Below are positions 17,372 through 26,711 of a stretch of 64,000 nucleotides of DNA, in pieces. The notes beneath the pieces are model-generated. The model ran no database searches. It saw nothing but the letters and a program-made list of their open reading frames with translations, and was not told where the DNA came from. The first letter of the stretch is position 1. Every line of letters begins with the position of its first letter. The position numbers were made by a program, and so were the translations under genes. Source of the DNA: Bradyrhizobium liaoningense (GTDB lineage Bacteria > Pseudomonadota > Alphaproteobacteria > Rhizobiales > Xanthobacteraceae); contig NZ_JAFCJS010000002.1 in assembly GCF_018130825.1 (NCBI RefSeq), forward strand, positions 248,001-312,000, written 5' to 3'.

Positions 17372-17907
17372 TGGGTCGGCCTCTCGTACTTGGCGTCGAT
17401 CGTCACATAGCCCTGGAGAGCCGCGATACGCTTGATGACTTCGGAAACACCCTGGAGCGCCAGCAGGACGAAGCCGGCGGGAATTACGAACTTGATCGGC
17501 CAGCGGATCAGGCCGCCGGCATTGCCGGACATCTCGCCGACGTCATAGGCCTGCATGAAGAACGGCCAGGACAGATAGGCGAGCAGGAGGCAGGCGGGAA
17601 TCAGGAAGAACAGCGTGCCGATCAGGTCGAGCAGGAGCTGGCCGCGCTCGGACAGCAGCAGATAGAAGATTTCGACCCGGACGTGCTCGTTGCGCTTGAA
17701 GGTGTAGGACGCGCCGAACATCACCAGGATCGCGAACATGTACCATTGCATCTCCAGCCAGCCGTTGGAGGAGTAGCTGAAGGCGTAGCGGATCATGGCG
17801 TTGGCCGCGCTGACCAGGCAGGACAAAAGCACCAGGAGGTTACAGACGTAGCCGATCTTCTCATTGAGAAGATCGATGGCGTTGCTCACCGCCAGCAATG
17901 GACGCAT
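17368..17907 (-). CDS. dctQ: TRAP transporter small permease (DctQ type)
   Basis: A 179-aa four-TM membrane protein, partner of the DctM downstream. It shows the DctQ pattern: an N-terminal amphipathic helix, NGWLEMQWYMFAILVMFGASYTFKRNEHVRVE in the middle, and two late TM segments (IGTLFFLIPACLLLAYL and VIPAGFVLLALQG). Its stop overlaps the dctM start (ATGA), indicating coupling. No DctP substrate-binding protein is found next to it in this window, so the binding protein must be encoded elsewhere or be shared. The 273-bp upstream region holds no gene and no clear promoter was recognised. Confidence 0.87.
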   Translation of the reverse strand: MRPLLAVSNAIDLLNEKIGYVCNLLVLLSCLVSAANAMIRYAFSYSSNGWLEMQWYMFAILVMFGASYTFKRNEHVRVEIFYLLLSERGQLLLDLIGTLFFLIPACLLLAYLSWPFFMQAYDVGEMSGNAGGLIRWPIKFVIPAGFVLLALQGVSEVIKRIAALQGYVTIDAKYERPTQ

Positions 17908-18180
17908 CTTATTTTTTCTCCGTCGCGGTCTAACTTCACGGGAGCAGCATCAGCACGCATCGCTCGGTCCGCATGCGAAAAAGCACGCGACCGCACGGCT
18001 CGTTTTCCGAAAGCGTTGCGGCGTCAGTCCTCCCCTCGTGCCTTGCCGTCTTGACCGCGACCGCCAACGGGCGGGCCGGCTTATTGCTGCCGGGCAAGCA
18101 AAGGCGGTCGCACCAAACCAGCGGCTTCACCTGCCGTCAATCGGAAAATGGACAAATTGACGCGTGGTCAAAAGCTTAGG

Positions 18181-19107
18181 TTAGCGGCGGCCGGCGGCCT
18201 GGAAGGCCTTCATCCGGCTCATCAAGAACCTGAGCAACTGGCTGGCCGCGTTCGGCAGCTCGCGGCCCAACCGCGTGACGATGTGGGCTTCCGCCGAGGA
18301 GAGCAGCACATTGTCGACGGGGAGGGCGACCAGCGATCCGTCCTCGAGGTCCGCTGCCACCGAAAACGCCGGGAGCAGGGTGACGCCGAGGTCGGAGCGG
18401 ACGAAATCTCTCAGGATGCTGATCGAGGTCGTGGTCAGCTTCGGCGAGAGACCTATTTTCTCGGACGTTTCGGCCATCGCGAGCAACTGACGCGTGCCGT
18501 AACCCGCATGCATGATCCCGAGCGTGTGCCTGGCGATCTCCCGAAGCTTGACCGGGCGGCGGAGCTTCGCGAGCGGATGGTCGGGGCGCGCGATCAGGCA
18601 GATCGGCTGACGGATGGCAGCGCAGGAGCGGATTCGCGGATCCTGGGGCGGGTGATAGACGAGCCCGATATGGCAGCGATCGTCGGCAATGGCGCGAATG
18701 ACCTCGCTGGTGCCGGCGAGTTCCAGCGAAATGGTCAGCCGCGGATGCCGCCGCCAGAACTCGCCGAGCGCGCCGCCCATGAGATCGGCGACAAAGCCTT
18801 CGCCGAGCACGAGGTCGATGTGACCGCGGTGCAGCCCCTGGAGTTCCCGCAAGCGGGCCAGGGTGTCGTCGCGGTCCACGGTATGGCGACGGTAGTGTGC
18901 GATCAGGAGCTCGCCAGCCTCGGTCGGCCGCACGCCGCGGCTATGGCGGTCGAGCAGGGCGGCATCGAGCTCCCGTTCCAGCAGGGCGATCTGCCGGCTG
19001 ACCACCGACGGGTTCACCCCAAGCGCATCGGCCGCGGCGCGGACGGCGCCGTAATGCGCGGCCTCGAAAAGGTAGCGGAGCCGGTTTTCGTCGAGTGCAT
19101 TGCTCAT
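18181..19107 (-). CDS. LysR-family transcriptional regulator
   Basis: A 308-aa LysR regulator. The HTH is at about residues 8-66 (AHYGAVRAAADALGVNPSVVSRQ and LERELDAALLDRHSRGVRPTEAG), followed by a type 2 periplasmic-binding-like effector domain. It is divergent from the dehydrogenase pair at 19215-21625, which it probably controls. A 29-bp perfect-armed inverted repeat lies immediately before its start (19110-19138). Effector unknown. Confidence 0.9.
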   Translation of the reverse strand: MSNALDENRLRYLFEAAHYGAVRAAADALGVNPSVVSRQIALLERELDAALLDRHSRGVRPTEAGELLIAHYRRHTVDRDDTLARLRELQGLHRGHIDLVLGEGFVADLMGGALGEFWRRHPRLTISLELAGTSEVIRAIADDRCHIGLVYHPPQDPRIRSCAAIRQPICLIARPDHPLAKLRRPVKLREIARHTLGIMHAGYGTRQLLAMAETSEKIGLSPKLTTTSISILRDFVRSDLGVTLLPAFSVAADLEDGSLVALPVDNVLLSSAEAHIVTRLGRELPNAASQLLRFLMSRMKAFQAAGRR

Positions 19108-19109
19108 GC

Positions 19110-19138
19110 CCTAATGTTGCCTATGAGGCAACATTAGG
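19110..19138. promoter_or_regulatory. 29-bp perfect inverted repeat, probable LysR operator
   Basis: The arms CCTAATGTTGCCT and AGGCAACATTAGG (13 bp each) flank ATG as a 3-bp spacer. It sits 2 bp upstream of the LysR start codon and about 75 bp before the divergent dehydrogenase gene. The inner TTGCC-N5-GGCAA fits a T-N11-A LysR core. It could also fold as a hairpin in the leader RNA. Confidence 0.6.
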
Positions 19139-19214
19139 CAACCGCGCCGCTGATCCCCAGCCCGGGCCCGAATCCCTATGGTTTTGCCTGAAATCGCAGG
19201 GTGAGGGACTGGAC

Positions 19215-20087
19215 ATGGCGGTCGTCGGCGTCGTTGGGCTCGGGAATATGGGGCGCGGTATGGCGCTCTCGCTGACGCGGGCCGGGCACGAGGTGCTCGG
19301 GACCGACGCCTCGGAAAAGGTGCGCAGTGCGCTCGCATCGGAAGGTGTTGCGGTTTTCGAGAGTGTCGGACCGCTTTGCGCCCGCGCCGATCTGCTCATC
19401 CTCTCGCTGCCGACCGCCGAGATCGTCGATGCCGTCGTGGCCGGCGAGGGCGGAATCATCGCCCATGCACGGCCGGGCCTGCGCGTGGTCGACACCTCGA
19501 CATCCCATCCCGAGACGACCCGCCGCCTTGCCGCAGCTCTCGCCGCGCACGGCATGTCCATGATCGACGCGCCGGTCAGCGGCGGCCCGAAGGGCGCCAT
19601 CACCGCCACCATGACCATGGTGATCGGCGGTGCCGACGCCGATGTGGCCGCGGTCGAGCCTGTTCTTGCCGACATCAGCGCGAAGCGCGTCCATGTCGGA
19701 TCGGTTGGCGCCGGGCATGTCTGCAAGATCATCAACAACCTGCTGTGCGCGGCGCATCTGTTGACCGCTGCCGAGGCGATGCGGATCGCGCGCGCGGCCG
19801 AGGTCGATCCGGCCCGGCTGCTCGAAGGCCTCAATGCCGGCTCCGGCCGGTCCGGCGTCACGCAGGTCAATCTGCCGACCTGGGTGCTGAACGGCGCGTT
19901 CGATTCCGGTTTCAGCATGAAGCTGATGCGCAAGGACGTGCGCCTGGCGAGCCAGCTCATCGGCGAACTCGCGCTCGACCTGCCGATCGCCGGGGAAGCC
20001 GCACGGGTCTGGTCGCAAAGCGCCGCCGCGATCGGCGACGGCGAAGACTTCAACAGGATCGTCGAGACTCAGCTCGGCAAGATGTGA
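19215..20087 (+). CDS. NAD(P)-dependent 3-hydroxyisobutyrate-dehydrogenase-family oxidoreductase
   Basis: A 290-aa beta-hydroxyacid dehydrogenase. The N-terminal Rossmann motif is GLGNMGRGMA (about 8-17). The substrate-binding motif DAPVSGGPKGA is in the first half, and the catalytic Lys is in GHVCKIINNLL. The C-terminal all-helical domain has KLMRKDVRLA. The start at 19215 (GTGAGGGA just upstream) excludes a 40-residue N-terminal extension with no similarity to the family. The aldehyde dehydrogenase starts 8 bp after its stop, so the two probably act in sequence on a hydroxyacid/semialdehyde. Exact substrate unknown. Confidence 0.88.
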   Translation: MAVVGVVGLGNMGRGMALSLTRAGHEVLGTDASEKVRSALASEGVAVFESVGPLCARADLLILSLPTAEIVDAVVAGEGGIIAHARPGLRVVDTSTSHPETTRRLAAALAAHGMSMIDAPVSGGPKGAITATMTMVIGGADADVAAVEPVLADISAKRVHVGSVGAGHVCKIINNLLCAAHLLTAAEAMRIARAAEVDPARLLEGLNAGSGRSGVTQVNLPTWVLNGAFDSGFSMKLMRKDVRLASQLIGELALDLPIAGEAARVWSQSAAAIGDGEDFNRIVETQLGKM

Positions 20088-20095
20088 GTGACACC

Positions 20096-21625
20096 ATGAC
20101 CCCTTTCATCGAAACGCGACTGCGCGACGCACTCGCGCCTTTCTGGCCCGACTGCGCGGCGATCGGCTCTCACGTCGCGGGCCGTATCGTTCCTGGTACC
20201 GGCGAGCTCATCGCGATCGATGATCCCGCAACCGGCGTGCCGCTCTATGCCTATCGTGATGCCGGCGAGGCGGTCGTTGCCGAGGCGGCAGCAGTGGCCA
20301 GCGCAGCGCAAGCCGGCTGGTCACGGCTCACCGGAGCGGCCCGCGGCCGCATCATGCAGGCGATTGCGCGGGCCATTCAGGGCAAGGCCGAGGAGCTGGC
20401 GCGCCTTGAATCGCTCTCGGCCGGCAAGCCGATCCGCGACACGCGCGTCGAGGTCGCCAAGGTCGCCGAGATGTTCGAGTACTATTCCGGCTGGGCCGAC
20501 AAATTCCACGGCGACGTGATCCCGGTGCCGTCGAGCCATCTCAACTACACGCGGCGCGAAGCCGTCGGGGTCGTGCTGCAGATCACGCCCTGGAATGCGC
20601 CGATCTTCACCTGCGGCTGGCAGGTCGCACCCGCCATCGCCATGGGCAACGGCGTGCTGCTGAAGCCGTCGGAGCTGACGCCGCTCACCTCCATGGCGGT
20701 GGCGCTTCTTGCAGAACAAGCGGGATTGCCGGTCGGGCTCGTCAATGTGCTCGCTGGCTACGGCCACACGACGGGGCAGGCCGCGCTCGGCCAGCCGGCG
20801 GTGAAGAAGGTGGTGTTCGTAGGTTCAGTGCCGACGGGCCGGCTGATCGCGGAAGCCGCGGCCAAGCGGCTGCTGTCCTGCGTGCTCGAGCTCGGTGGCA
20901 AGTCCGCCAACATCGTGTTTGCCGACGCCGACCTCGCACGCGCTGCGATCGGCGCGCAGTCGGCCATCTTCGCAGGCGCCGGGCAGAGCTGCGTCGCAGG
21001 TTCGCGGCTGCTGGTCGAACGCTCCGTCTATGAGCGCTTCGTCAAGATGGTCGCCGATGGTGCCGCGAAGCTGAAGGTCGGCGCGCCCGACGCCGCGGAC
21101 ACCGAGGTCGGGCCGATCAACAATGCCCGGCAATATGCCCGCGTGCTCAGCATGGTGAAGCAGGGCCTCGCGGAAGGGGCAAAGCTCGCGACCGGCAGCG
21201 ACGGCAGCACGGGGAAGGGCGGCTTCTTCGTCGCGCCGACCGTGCTGCGCGACGTCAGCAACAGCATGGCGGTTGCGCGCGACGAGATTTTTGGACCCGT
21301 CGTCGCCGCGATCCCGTTCGATTCCGAGGAGGACGCGATCGCGCTCGCCAATGACAGCGATTTCGGTCTCGCCGGCGCAGTCTGGACGCGCGACGTCGCG
21401 CGGGCGCATCGGGTTGCCGCGCAGGTCAGGGCCGGAACGTTCTGGATCAACTCCTACAAAACGATCAACGTCGCCTCGCCCTTCGGCGGCTTCGGCATGA
21501 GCGGTTATGGCCGTTCGAGCGGGGTCGAGACGCTGTTCGAGTACACCCAGGTCAAGAGCGTCTGGGTCGAGACCGCGGCCGAGCCGGCTGTGGGCTTCGG
21601 CTACGCGCCGGGGATTCGGGAGTAA
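20096..21625 (+). CDS. NAD(P)-dependent aldehyde dehydrogenase
   Basis: A 509-aa ALDH superfamily enzyme. It has ITPWNAP (cofactor site), KPSELTPL, GSVPTGRLI, the catalytic Glu in LELGGKSAN and the nucleophilic Cys in AGQSCVAGSR, plus a late EIFGPVV. The first 45 or so residues are a variable extension. The start at 20096 lies 8 bp after the preceding stop; the longer open frame beginning at 19376 merely overlaps the upstream gene. Together with the hydroxyacid dehydrogenase it forms a LysR-controlled catabolic pair. Substrate cannot be assigned. Confidence 0.88.
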   Translation: MTPFIETRLRDALAPFWPDCAAIGSHVAGRIVPGTGELIAIDDPATGVPLYAYRDAGEAVVAEAAAVASAAQAGWSRLTGAARGRIMQAIARAIQGKAEELARLESLSAGKPIRDTRVEVAKVAEMFEYYSGWADKFHGDVIPVPSSHLNYTRREAVGVVLQITPWNAPIFTCGWQVAPAIAMGNGVLLKPSELTPLTSMAVALLAEQAGLPVGLVNVLAGYGHTTGQAALGQPAVKKVVFVGSVPTGRLIAEAAAKRLLSCVLELGGKSANIVFADADLARAAIGAQSAIFAGAGQSCVAGSRLLVERSVYERFVKMVADGAAKLKVGAPDAADTEVGPINNARQYARVLSMVKQGLAEGAKLATGSDGSTGKGGFFVAPTVLRDVSNSMAVARDEIFGPVVAAIPFDSEEDAIALANDSDFGLAGAVWTRDVARAHRVAAQVRAGTFWINSYKTINVASPFGGFGMSGYGRSSGVETLFEYTQVKSVWVETAAEPAVGFGYAPGIRE

Positions 21626-21772
21626 GGCTTTAGGCTATTGTTTGAGCGGTCGTAGATCTTGCCGGGGCAATCGGGCAGGCTTGAAAAACGCTCTCAGCGG
21701 CGGCAATCTCCACCTGACTGAGGCCTCGATCTGGAGAATCTCGGCTCATGCCGACCGATGCGAGGATCGACG

Positions 21773-24022
21773 ATGAAGCCGCGGCTGATCATGTGGCTTG
21801 CCGTTGTTGCGGGTGTCGCCCTGGTGCTCGGCATCGCCTGGGCCGCCATCCTCTGGACCCGCCCGGAGCCTATTCGCATCGCGTTCGCCAATTCGCTCTC
21901 TGGCCCATCCGCCCCGGCCGGGACGGAAAGCCTGATCGCGATGCAGCTTGCATTCGACGAAGTGAACGCCAAGGGTGGCGTCAGCGGACGGCCGATTGAA
22001 CTCGTTCCGTTCGACGACGCAAGCGATCCAGCCGTGGCGCGCGCGAATGCGCAGGCGATCGCCGACAGCCCATGCGTCGCTGTGCTCGGCCATTATCTCA
22101 GCTCCGCATCGCTCGCGGCAGCGCCGGCATACAAGGATGCGCGGATTCCGGCGCTCACGGGAACCGCGGCTGCCGACGATCTGACATCCACCAATGATTA
22201 CTATTTTCGTGCGCTGTCGCCGGTCTCCGCACAGGCGCGCTCGATCGCGGAGCATCTGCGCGCCGTGATGAAGGAGCCAAGAGTCCGTCTTGTTCACACG
22301 CGCGATTCCTACGGCAACAGTTTTGAGCGTGGATTTGCGGCGGCCTATCCGGCGGAGCAGTTGCGTGTCTTCGGACTGGACGTCGCAGCCGGTCAGATCC
22401 GATCGCTGGATGAGGCGCTGGACGCTGCCGCGCAGGAGCCCGGTCCCGGTGTCATCGTCGTCGGCGCGGCAGCCGACTATATCGCAGACATTGTCAAGGC
22501 GCTGCGTCGCCGCGGCATCAAGGGGATGATCGTCACAACCCAGGGTGCGGGCCGCGAAAGCTATTTGAGAAATTTCGTCAACGAGCCCGAGGAACAAACG
22601 CGTCCTGGTTTCTTCAGTGAGAATCTGTATGCGGCATCGTCGCTGATTTTCGACAGCGCCGGCGTGGCGGCGCAGGCTTTCGCCGCCGACTACAAAGCGA
22701 GAGCGGGAACCTCCCCAAGCTGGGTTGGCGGTGGCTCGTATGACGCCGCGCGCCTGATGATCGACGCGCTGAGACGAGCCGCCGTACATCGCCGGTTTAT
22801 GGGGCAGGGGATTCAGAAACCATCCGACAGCAAGGTTGCGGATCGCGACCGGGTGCGCCTCGCACTGGCCGCGATCAACAGTCCAAAATCGGCGGTCGTC
22901 GGGCTGACGGGGCGGCTCTATTTCAACGCGAACCGCGACATTCCGCGCCCGATCCGAATGGGTTTCTTCCGTTACGGTCGGTTCGTCACGGCGCCGCTGC
23001 AACTCGTGCGCATCGATCAGCCGGATGGAATCGATCTCGACGCCGAACGGGAGAAGGGCCATGTCATCGCGTTCGAGGGTCGGCGCTACTGGATTCAACG
23101 CGTCGTTTATACCGGCATCGACATCATTCGCGTCAGTCGGATCGACGTGAAGCAAAATTCGTTCAACGTCGACTTCTATCTCTGGATGCGGTTCGCCGGC
23201 GACGATGAGGCGCAGACGCACGTCGAATTCCCGGCCTTGCTGGATCGCGGGGCGTTCGATGCAGCTCGGCCGATTCAGGCTGGACAGGAAGACGGCCTGA
23301 GCTATCGGCTCTATCGCATCAACGGCGATTTCAAGGCCCGTTTCGATCTCCATGATTATCCGTTCGACACGCAGAAATTGCGTCTGCATTTCCAGAACAC
23401 GGAACAGCGGCGGGAACTCGTCACCTATGTCATCGATCGGTTCGGCTTGCGCCTTGCCGACGACGGAAGCTCGCGGGCCGAGGACGGGGCCTATTCCGGA
23501 CTTCCGCTCTGGCGATTTCTCGGACTGAACTATTTCGTCGAATCCATGTCCAGCGGATCGACGCTCGGCAAGGCGTCCTTGTTTGATGCCGGGGCAATGA
23601 CGGAATTCGCAGGATTCGATGCGACCATCGTGCTGCGCCGCAGCTCCTCCATCTACATGCTGAAGAACCTGCTGCCGATGTTCCTGCTCGTGCTCGTCGT
23701 ATTCGCGACGCTGTTCTTTCCCGAAACAATGTTTCGTGAACGCGTGACGATCCCGGTGACCTCGATCCTGGCGAGCGCGGTGCTGCTCGTGGCGGTGAGC
23801 AGCCAGATCGGCGATGTCGGATACACGGTGGTGGTCGAAGAGATGTTCTACATTTTCTTTGTACTATGCCTGATGACGATATTGGCGGGCTACAAACATG
23901 AAAAACTTCGGGCCACCGGCCGAAAGCGCGCCGCTGTTGTTCTGGATCACGCAGCGCAGGTCATTTATGCCGGGACGGTGCTCGCTGTCATCGTCGTGCT
24001 CTACCGGCGCTATGCCTTGTGA
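21773..24022 (+). CDS. Periplasmic binding protein-pentameric ligand-gated ion channel fusion
   Basis: A 749-aa protein. A signal anchor or signal peptide lies at 7-29. A type I (Leu/Ile/Val-type) periplasmic binding domain is at about 33-410 (IRIAFANSLSGPSAPAGTES, DEVNAKGGVSGRPIEL, VLGHYLSSASLAAAP, DSYGNSF). A Cys-loop-receptor-like beta-sandwich is at about 430-625 (INGDFKARFDLHDYPFDTQKLRLHF, matching the conserved FPFD of these channels). Four TM segments follow: M1 626-650, M2 653-677, M3 685-707 and M4 723-745. Cysteines of the eukaryotic loop are absent, as in known bacterial channels. The ATG at 21773 has GAGG just upstream; an in-frame ATG lies at 21758. It stands alone, without ABC transporter genes. 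Predicted to be a periplasmic-ligand-gated ion channel. Confidence 0.85.
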   Translation: MKPRLIMWLAVVAGVALVLGIAWAAILWTRPEPIRIAFANSLSGPSAPAGTESLIAMQLAFDEVNAKGGVSGRPIELVPFDDASDPAVARANAQAIADSPCVAVLGHYLSSASLAAAPAYKDARIPALTGTAAADDLTSTNDYYFRALSPVSAQARSIAEHLRAVMKEPRVRLVHTRDSYGNSFERGFAAAYPAEQLRVFGLDVAAGQIRSLDEALDAAAQEPGPGVIVVGAAADYIADIVKALRRRGIKGMIVTTQGAGRESYLRNFVNEPEEQTRPGFFSENLYAASSLIFDSAGVAAQAFAADYKARAGTSPSWVGGGSYDAARLMIDALRRAAVHRRFMGQGIQKPSDSKVADRDRVRLALAAINSPKSAVVGLTGRLYFNANRDIPRPIRMGFFRYGRFVTAPLQLVRIDQPDGIDLDAEREKGHVIAFEGRRYWIQRVVYTGIDIIRVSRIDVKQNSFNVDFYLWMRFAGDDEAQTHVEFPALLDRGAFDAARPIQAGQEDGLSYRLYRINGDFKARFDLHDYPFDTQKLRLHFQNTEQRRELVTYVIDRFGLRLADDGSSRAEDGAYSGLPLWRFLGLNYFVESMSSGSTLGKASLFDAGAMTEFAGFDATIVLRRSSSIYMLKNLLPMFLLVLVVFATLFFPETMFRERVTIPVTSILASAVLLVAVSSQIGDVGYTVVVEEMFYIFFVLCLMTILAGYKHEKLRATGRKRAAVVLDHAAQVIYAGTVLAVIVVLYRRYAL

Positions 24023-24103
24023 GGCGCGTCGATACCTCGCCGGTCCGCCACACCTTCTTGAAATTCGCAGCATGAGTCCGGCCCTCCGGGGCCGGATCAT
24101 GCT

Positions 24104-25138
24104 TCAGCCGCCAGTGACGCTCATGTGCCTGCTGACACTGGGCCGGTTGTGGCGACGGTCGATGATGAAATCGTGGCCCTTGGGCTTGAGTCCGATGGCG
24201 CGGTCGATCGCATCGGCAAGCAGCATGTCGTCATCAGATGCACGCAGCGGCTTGCGCAGGTCCGAAGCATCCTCGTGGCCGAGGCAGGTGTGTAGCGTCC
24301 CCGTGCAGGTGATCCGCACGCGGTTGCAGGATTCACAGAAATTATGGGTCATCGGCGTGATGAAGCCGAGCTTGCCGCCGGTCTCGGCGACGCTGACATA
24401 GCGCGCGGGGCCGCCGGTGGATTCAGCGAGATCCGTCATGGTGAACTGCTGGGCGAGGCGTGCGCGCACCAGCGACAGCGGCAGATACTGGTCGATGCGG
24501 CCCGATCCGATTTCGCCCATCGGCATCACCTCGATCAGCGTCAGGCCCATGCCCTTGCCGTGGGCCCAGCGCATCAGCGAGGGCAGCTCGTCCTCGTTGA
24601 GGTTCTTCAGCGCGACAGCGTTGATCTTCACGGCGAGGCCAGCGGCCCGCGCGGCCTCGATGCCTTCCAGGACCTTGTCGATCTCGCCCCAGCGGGTGAT
24701 CTCGCGAAACTTCTTGGGATCGAGCGTGTCGAGCGAGACGTTGATGCGGCGGACGCCGCAATCGGCGAGTTCCTTCGCATGCTTTGCGAGTTGGGTGCCG
24801 TTGGTGGTCAGCGTCAGCTCGTTCAGGGCGCCGCTCGTCAGGTGCCGCGACAACGAGCGCACCAGCGACATCACGTTGCGGCGGACCAGCGGCTCGCCGC
24901 CGGTGAGGCGCAGCTTCTTCACGCCCTTGGCGATGAAGGCCGAGCAGAGCCGGTCGAGTTCCTCCAGCGTCAGCAGGTCCGCCTTGGGCAGGAACGTCAT
25001 GTCTTCCGACATGCAATAGAAGCAGCGCAGGTCGCAGCGATCGGTGACGGAAACGCGCAAGTAGGTGATCGTCCGCCCGAACGGATCGGTCATCGCGCTC
25101 GACAGCGCAGCGCGGGGGCTCACGGAAGGTCCGTTCAT
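24104..25138 (-). CDS. moaA: GTP 3',8-cyclase MoaA (molybdenum cofactor biosynthesis)
   Basis: A 344-aa radical-SAM enzyme that converts GTP to the cyclic 3',8 intermediate in the first step of Moco synthesis. The N-terminal [4Fe-4S] motif is C35-x3-C39-x2-C42 (CDLRCFYC). TGGEPLVRR is the SAM-binding GGE motif. The C-terminal cluster comprises CESC and a third Cys in [10 protein letters not shown]. It ends in Gly-Gly, as needed for MoaC-coupled activity. Length is usual. Transcribed away from the ion-channel gene, alone. Later starts (Met16) are possible. Confidence 0.93.
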   Translation of the reverse strand: MNGPSVSPRAALSSAMTDPFGRTITYLRVSVTDRCDLRCFYCMSEDMTFLPKADLLTLEELDRLCSAFIAKGVKKLRLTGGEPLVRRNVMSLVRSLSRHLTSGALNELTLTTNGTQLAKHAKELADCGVRRINVSLDTLDPKKFREITRWGEIDKVLEGIEAARAAGLAVKINAVALKNLNEDELPSLMRWAHGKGMGLTLIEVMPMGEIGSGRIDQYLPLSLVRARLAQQFTMTDLAESTGGPARYVSVAETGGKLGFITPMTHNFCESCNRVRITCTGTLHTCLGHEDASDLRKPLRASDDDMLLADAIDRAIGLKPKGHDFIIDRRHNRPSVSRHMSVTGG

Positions 25139-25246
25139 ACCAAATGCCTTGTCACTTACGGCGACGGGCGCACCTTTGCTTCAGCGGTGCTCTGGAAGCA
25201 ATCTAAGCATCGGACGCGTCGAGGACAATCGGGTGGTATACGTAAC

Positions 25247-25717
25247 TCAGCGCTTGCCCGCGTTCGGATCGGGGAACGGCGAGCCGGCCGCAGGTGCAGC
25301 ATCGGCCGGCGCCGCGGCGGTCGCGGCCGGTTTCGGCTTCTTCGGCCGGTGCGGCTTGCGGACGGGCTTCGGCGGGGCGGCTGGCTGGAGCTCCGCAAGC
25401 ACCGGATTCGGGTCGGTGGTGACCGAGGCAGGCGTGGTGAAATCGCCGGGATTCTTGATCACGTTCACCGGCACGCTCGCGGGCTGGTATTTTGGCAGCG
25501 CGAAAGCAACCGTGAATGGGGCGTCGGGCGCGGGAACCGAGACCGAGCAGGGGGTCTTGCAGCCCTGACCAAGCGAGGTCGTGGCATCAGCCCCGGGGGG
25601 ATTGGATTCGAGCTGGACCTGAACGGTCGGGGGCGCCGATTTGAACATGTCCCAGGACATCGAGGAGCAGCCACCCAAGCTTGCTCCCGCTAGTGCAATC
25701 GCGATCACACGACGCAT
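25247..25717 (-). CDS. Putative lipoprotein with PEGA-like domain and Pro/Ala/Lys tail
   Basis: A 156-aa protein. The signal ends in a lipobox (ALAGASLGGC, Cys at about 16), so it is predicted to be a lipoprotein. The middle (about 28-85) is a small beta domain resembling PEGA: VQVQLESNPPGADA, CKTPCSVSV, FALPKYQPASVPVNV, with a probable Cys pair. The C-terminal third is Pro/Lys/Ala-rich and probably disordered (KPVRKPHRPKKPKPAAT), perhaps contacting peptidoglycan or envelope. The start at 25717 is preferred to 25750 because it gives a canonical lipoprotein signal. Function unknown. Confidence 0.75.
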   Translation of the reverse strand: MRRVIAIALAGASLGGCSSMSWDMFKSAPPTVQVQLESNPPGADATTSLGQGCKTPCSVSVPAPDAPFTVAFALPKYQPASVPVNVIKNPGDFTTPASVTTDPNPVLAELQPAAPPKPVRKPHRPKKPKPAATAAAPADAAPAAGSPFPDPNAGKR

Positions 25718-25872
25718 GAACCACCCACATCTGCTGCGACGAACCGCCACATCCCGGGCGGACCTTAGGGACGTCGCTGAGGGCAGGCAACTGGCGCGCC
25801 GCGCATAGTTAATAGTTGGTTAACGCGGGGTATCTTTGATTTTTTGGTGGGATTTCAGGATCTTGTCGAATG

Positions 25873-26553
25873 CTAGGCCATCATCAGGCTGCTGGCGGCT
25901 GCCGGGAGGTCGCGCATGTGGTGGATCAGCCGGTCCGGCTTCAGCTCGGCAATCGGTACGTCCGTGTAGCCGAAGCTGACCCCGATCACGGGAACCCCGG
26001 CCCGCCGGGCGACCCCGACGTCGGTTCCGGCGTCGCCGACCATGATGCTGGCCTTCACGTCCCCGCCGGCCCTGGCCACCGTTTCCCGGAAGATGGTCGG
26101 ATCGGGCTTCTGGACCCCAAAAGTGTCGGCGCCGCAGATCGCCGCGAAGCGGCGGCTGAGGTCGAGCTGGTCCAGCAGCCGCTTCGACAGCCATTCCAGC
26201 TTGTTGGTGCAGACGGCGAGGCGATGGCCCTGCGCCGCAAACTGGTCGAGCGCCGCCTCGAGCCCCTCGAAGGGCCGGGATTCGACCGCGATATGCTCGG
26301 CGTAATAGGCGATGAAATCCGCCGTCATCCGGTCCATGTCGGCGGGCGTGACGCTCCGGCCCTCGGCCTCCAGCCCCCGCTCGATCAGCTTGCGGGCGCC
26401 GGCGCCGATCATGTTGCGGGCCGACGCCACCGGGACGGGCGGCAGGCCTTCGCGGTCGAGCACGTAGTTCAGCGCGGTGATCAGGTCGGGCGCCGTATCC
26501 ACAAGCGTGCCGTCGAGATCGAAGACGAGGGTGTAGGGGGAGGTCATGGCCAA
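25873..26553 (-). CDS. gph: HAD-family phosphoglycolate phosphatase
   Basis: A 226-aa haloacid dehalogenase hydrolase. Motif I is DLDGTLVDT with nucleophile D12 and acid/base D14. The cap region contains GAGARKLIERGL. Motif II is in AVCTNK (Thr), motif III is the Lys in VQKPDP and motif IV is MVGDAGTDVG. Fits Gph, which dephosphorylates 2-phosphoglycolate produced by DNA repair or RuBisCO oxygenation. Divergent from rpiA across a 158-bp gap. Confidence 0.87.
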   Translation of the reverse strand: MAMTSPYTLVFDLDGTLVDTAPDLITALNYVLDREGLPPVPVASARNMIGAGARKLIERGLEAEGRSVTPADMDRMTADFIAYYAEHIAVESRPFEGLEAALDQFAAQGHRLAVCTNKLEWLSKRLLDQLDLSRRFAAICGADTFGVQKPDPTIFRETVARAGGDVKASIMVGDAGTDVGVARRAGVPVIGVSFGYTDVPIAELKPDRLIHHMRDLPAAASSLMMA

Positions 26554-26711
26554 GCGCTATCGGGCCGGCCGGATCGACGCAAGGGCCGAAGCCATAAGTT
26601 CACCTTATAAGATCGGCCCAGAGGCCTGTTCCGGCGGGAAAAACGAGGCTACATAGGCCGCCGCAAGCGGCTAATACCGGCGGCACTCTCAAGCCAGAGG
26701 CGGGCGCAAAA

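Noticed and set aside
15758..17410. 550-aa antisense ORF over dctM
   Set aside because: Antisense to a clear TRAP permease; low-complexity acidic composition.
21746..23389. 547-aa antisense ORF over the PBP-channel gene
   Set aside because: Shadow; the plus strand shows coherent PBP and channel domains.
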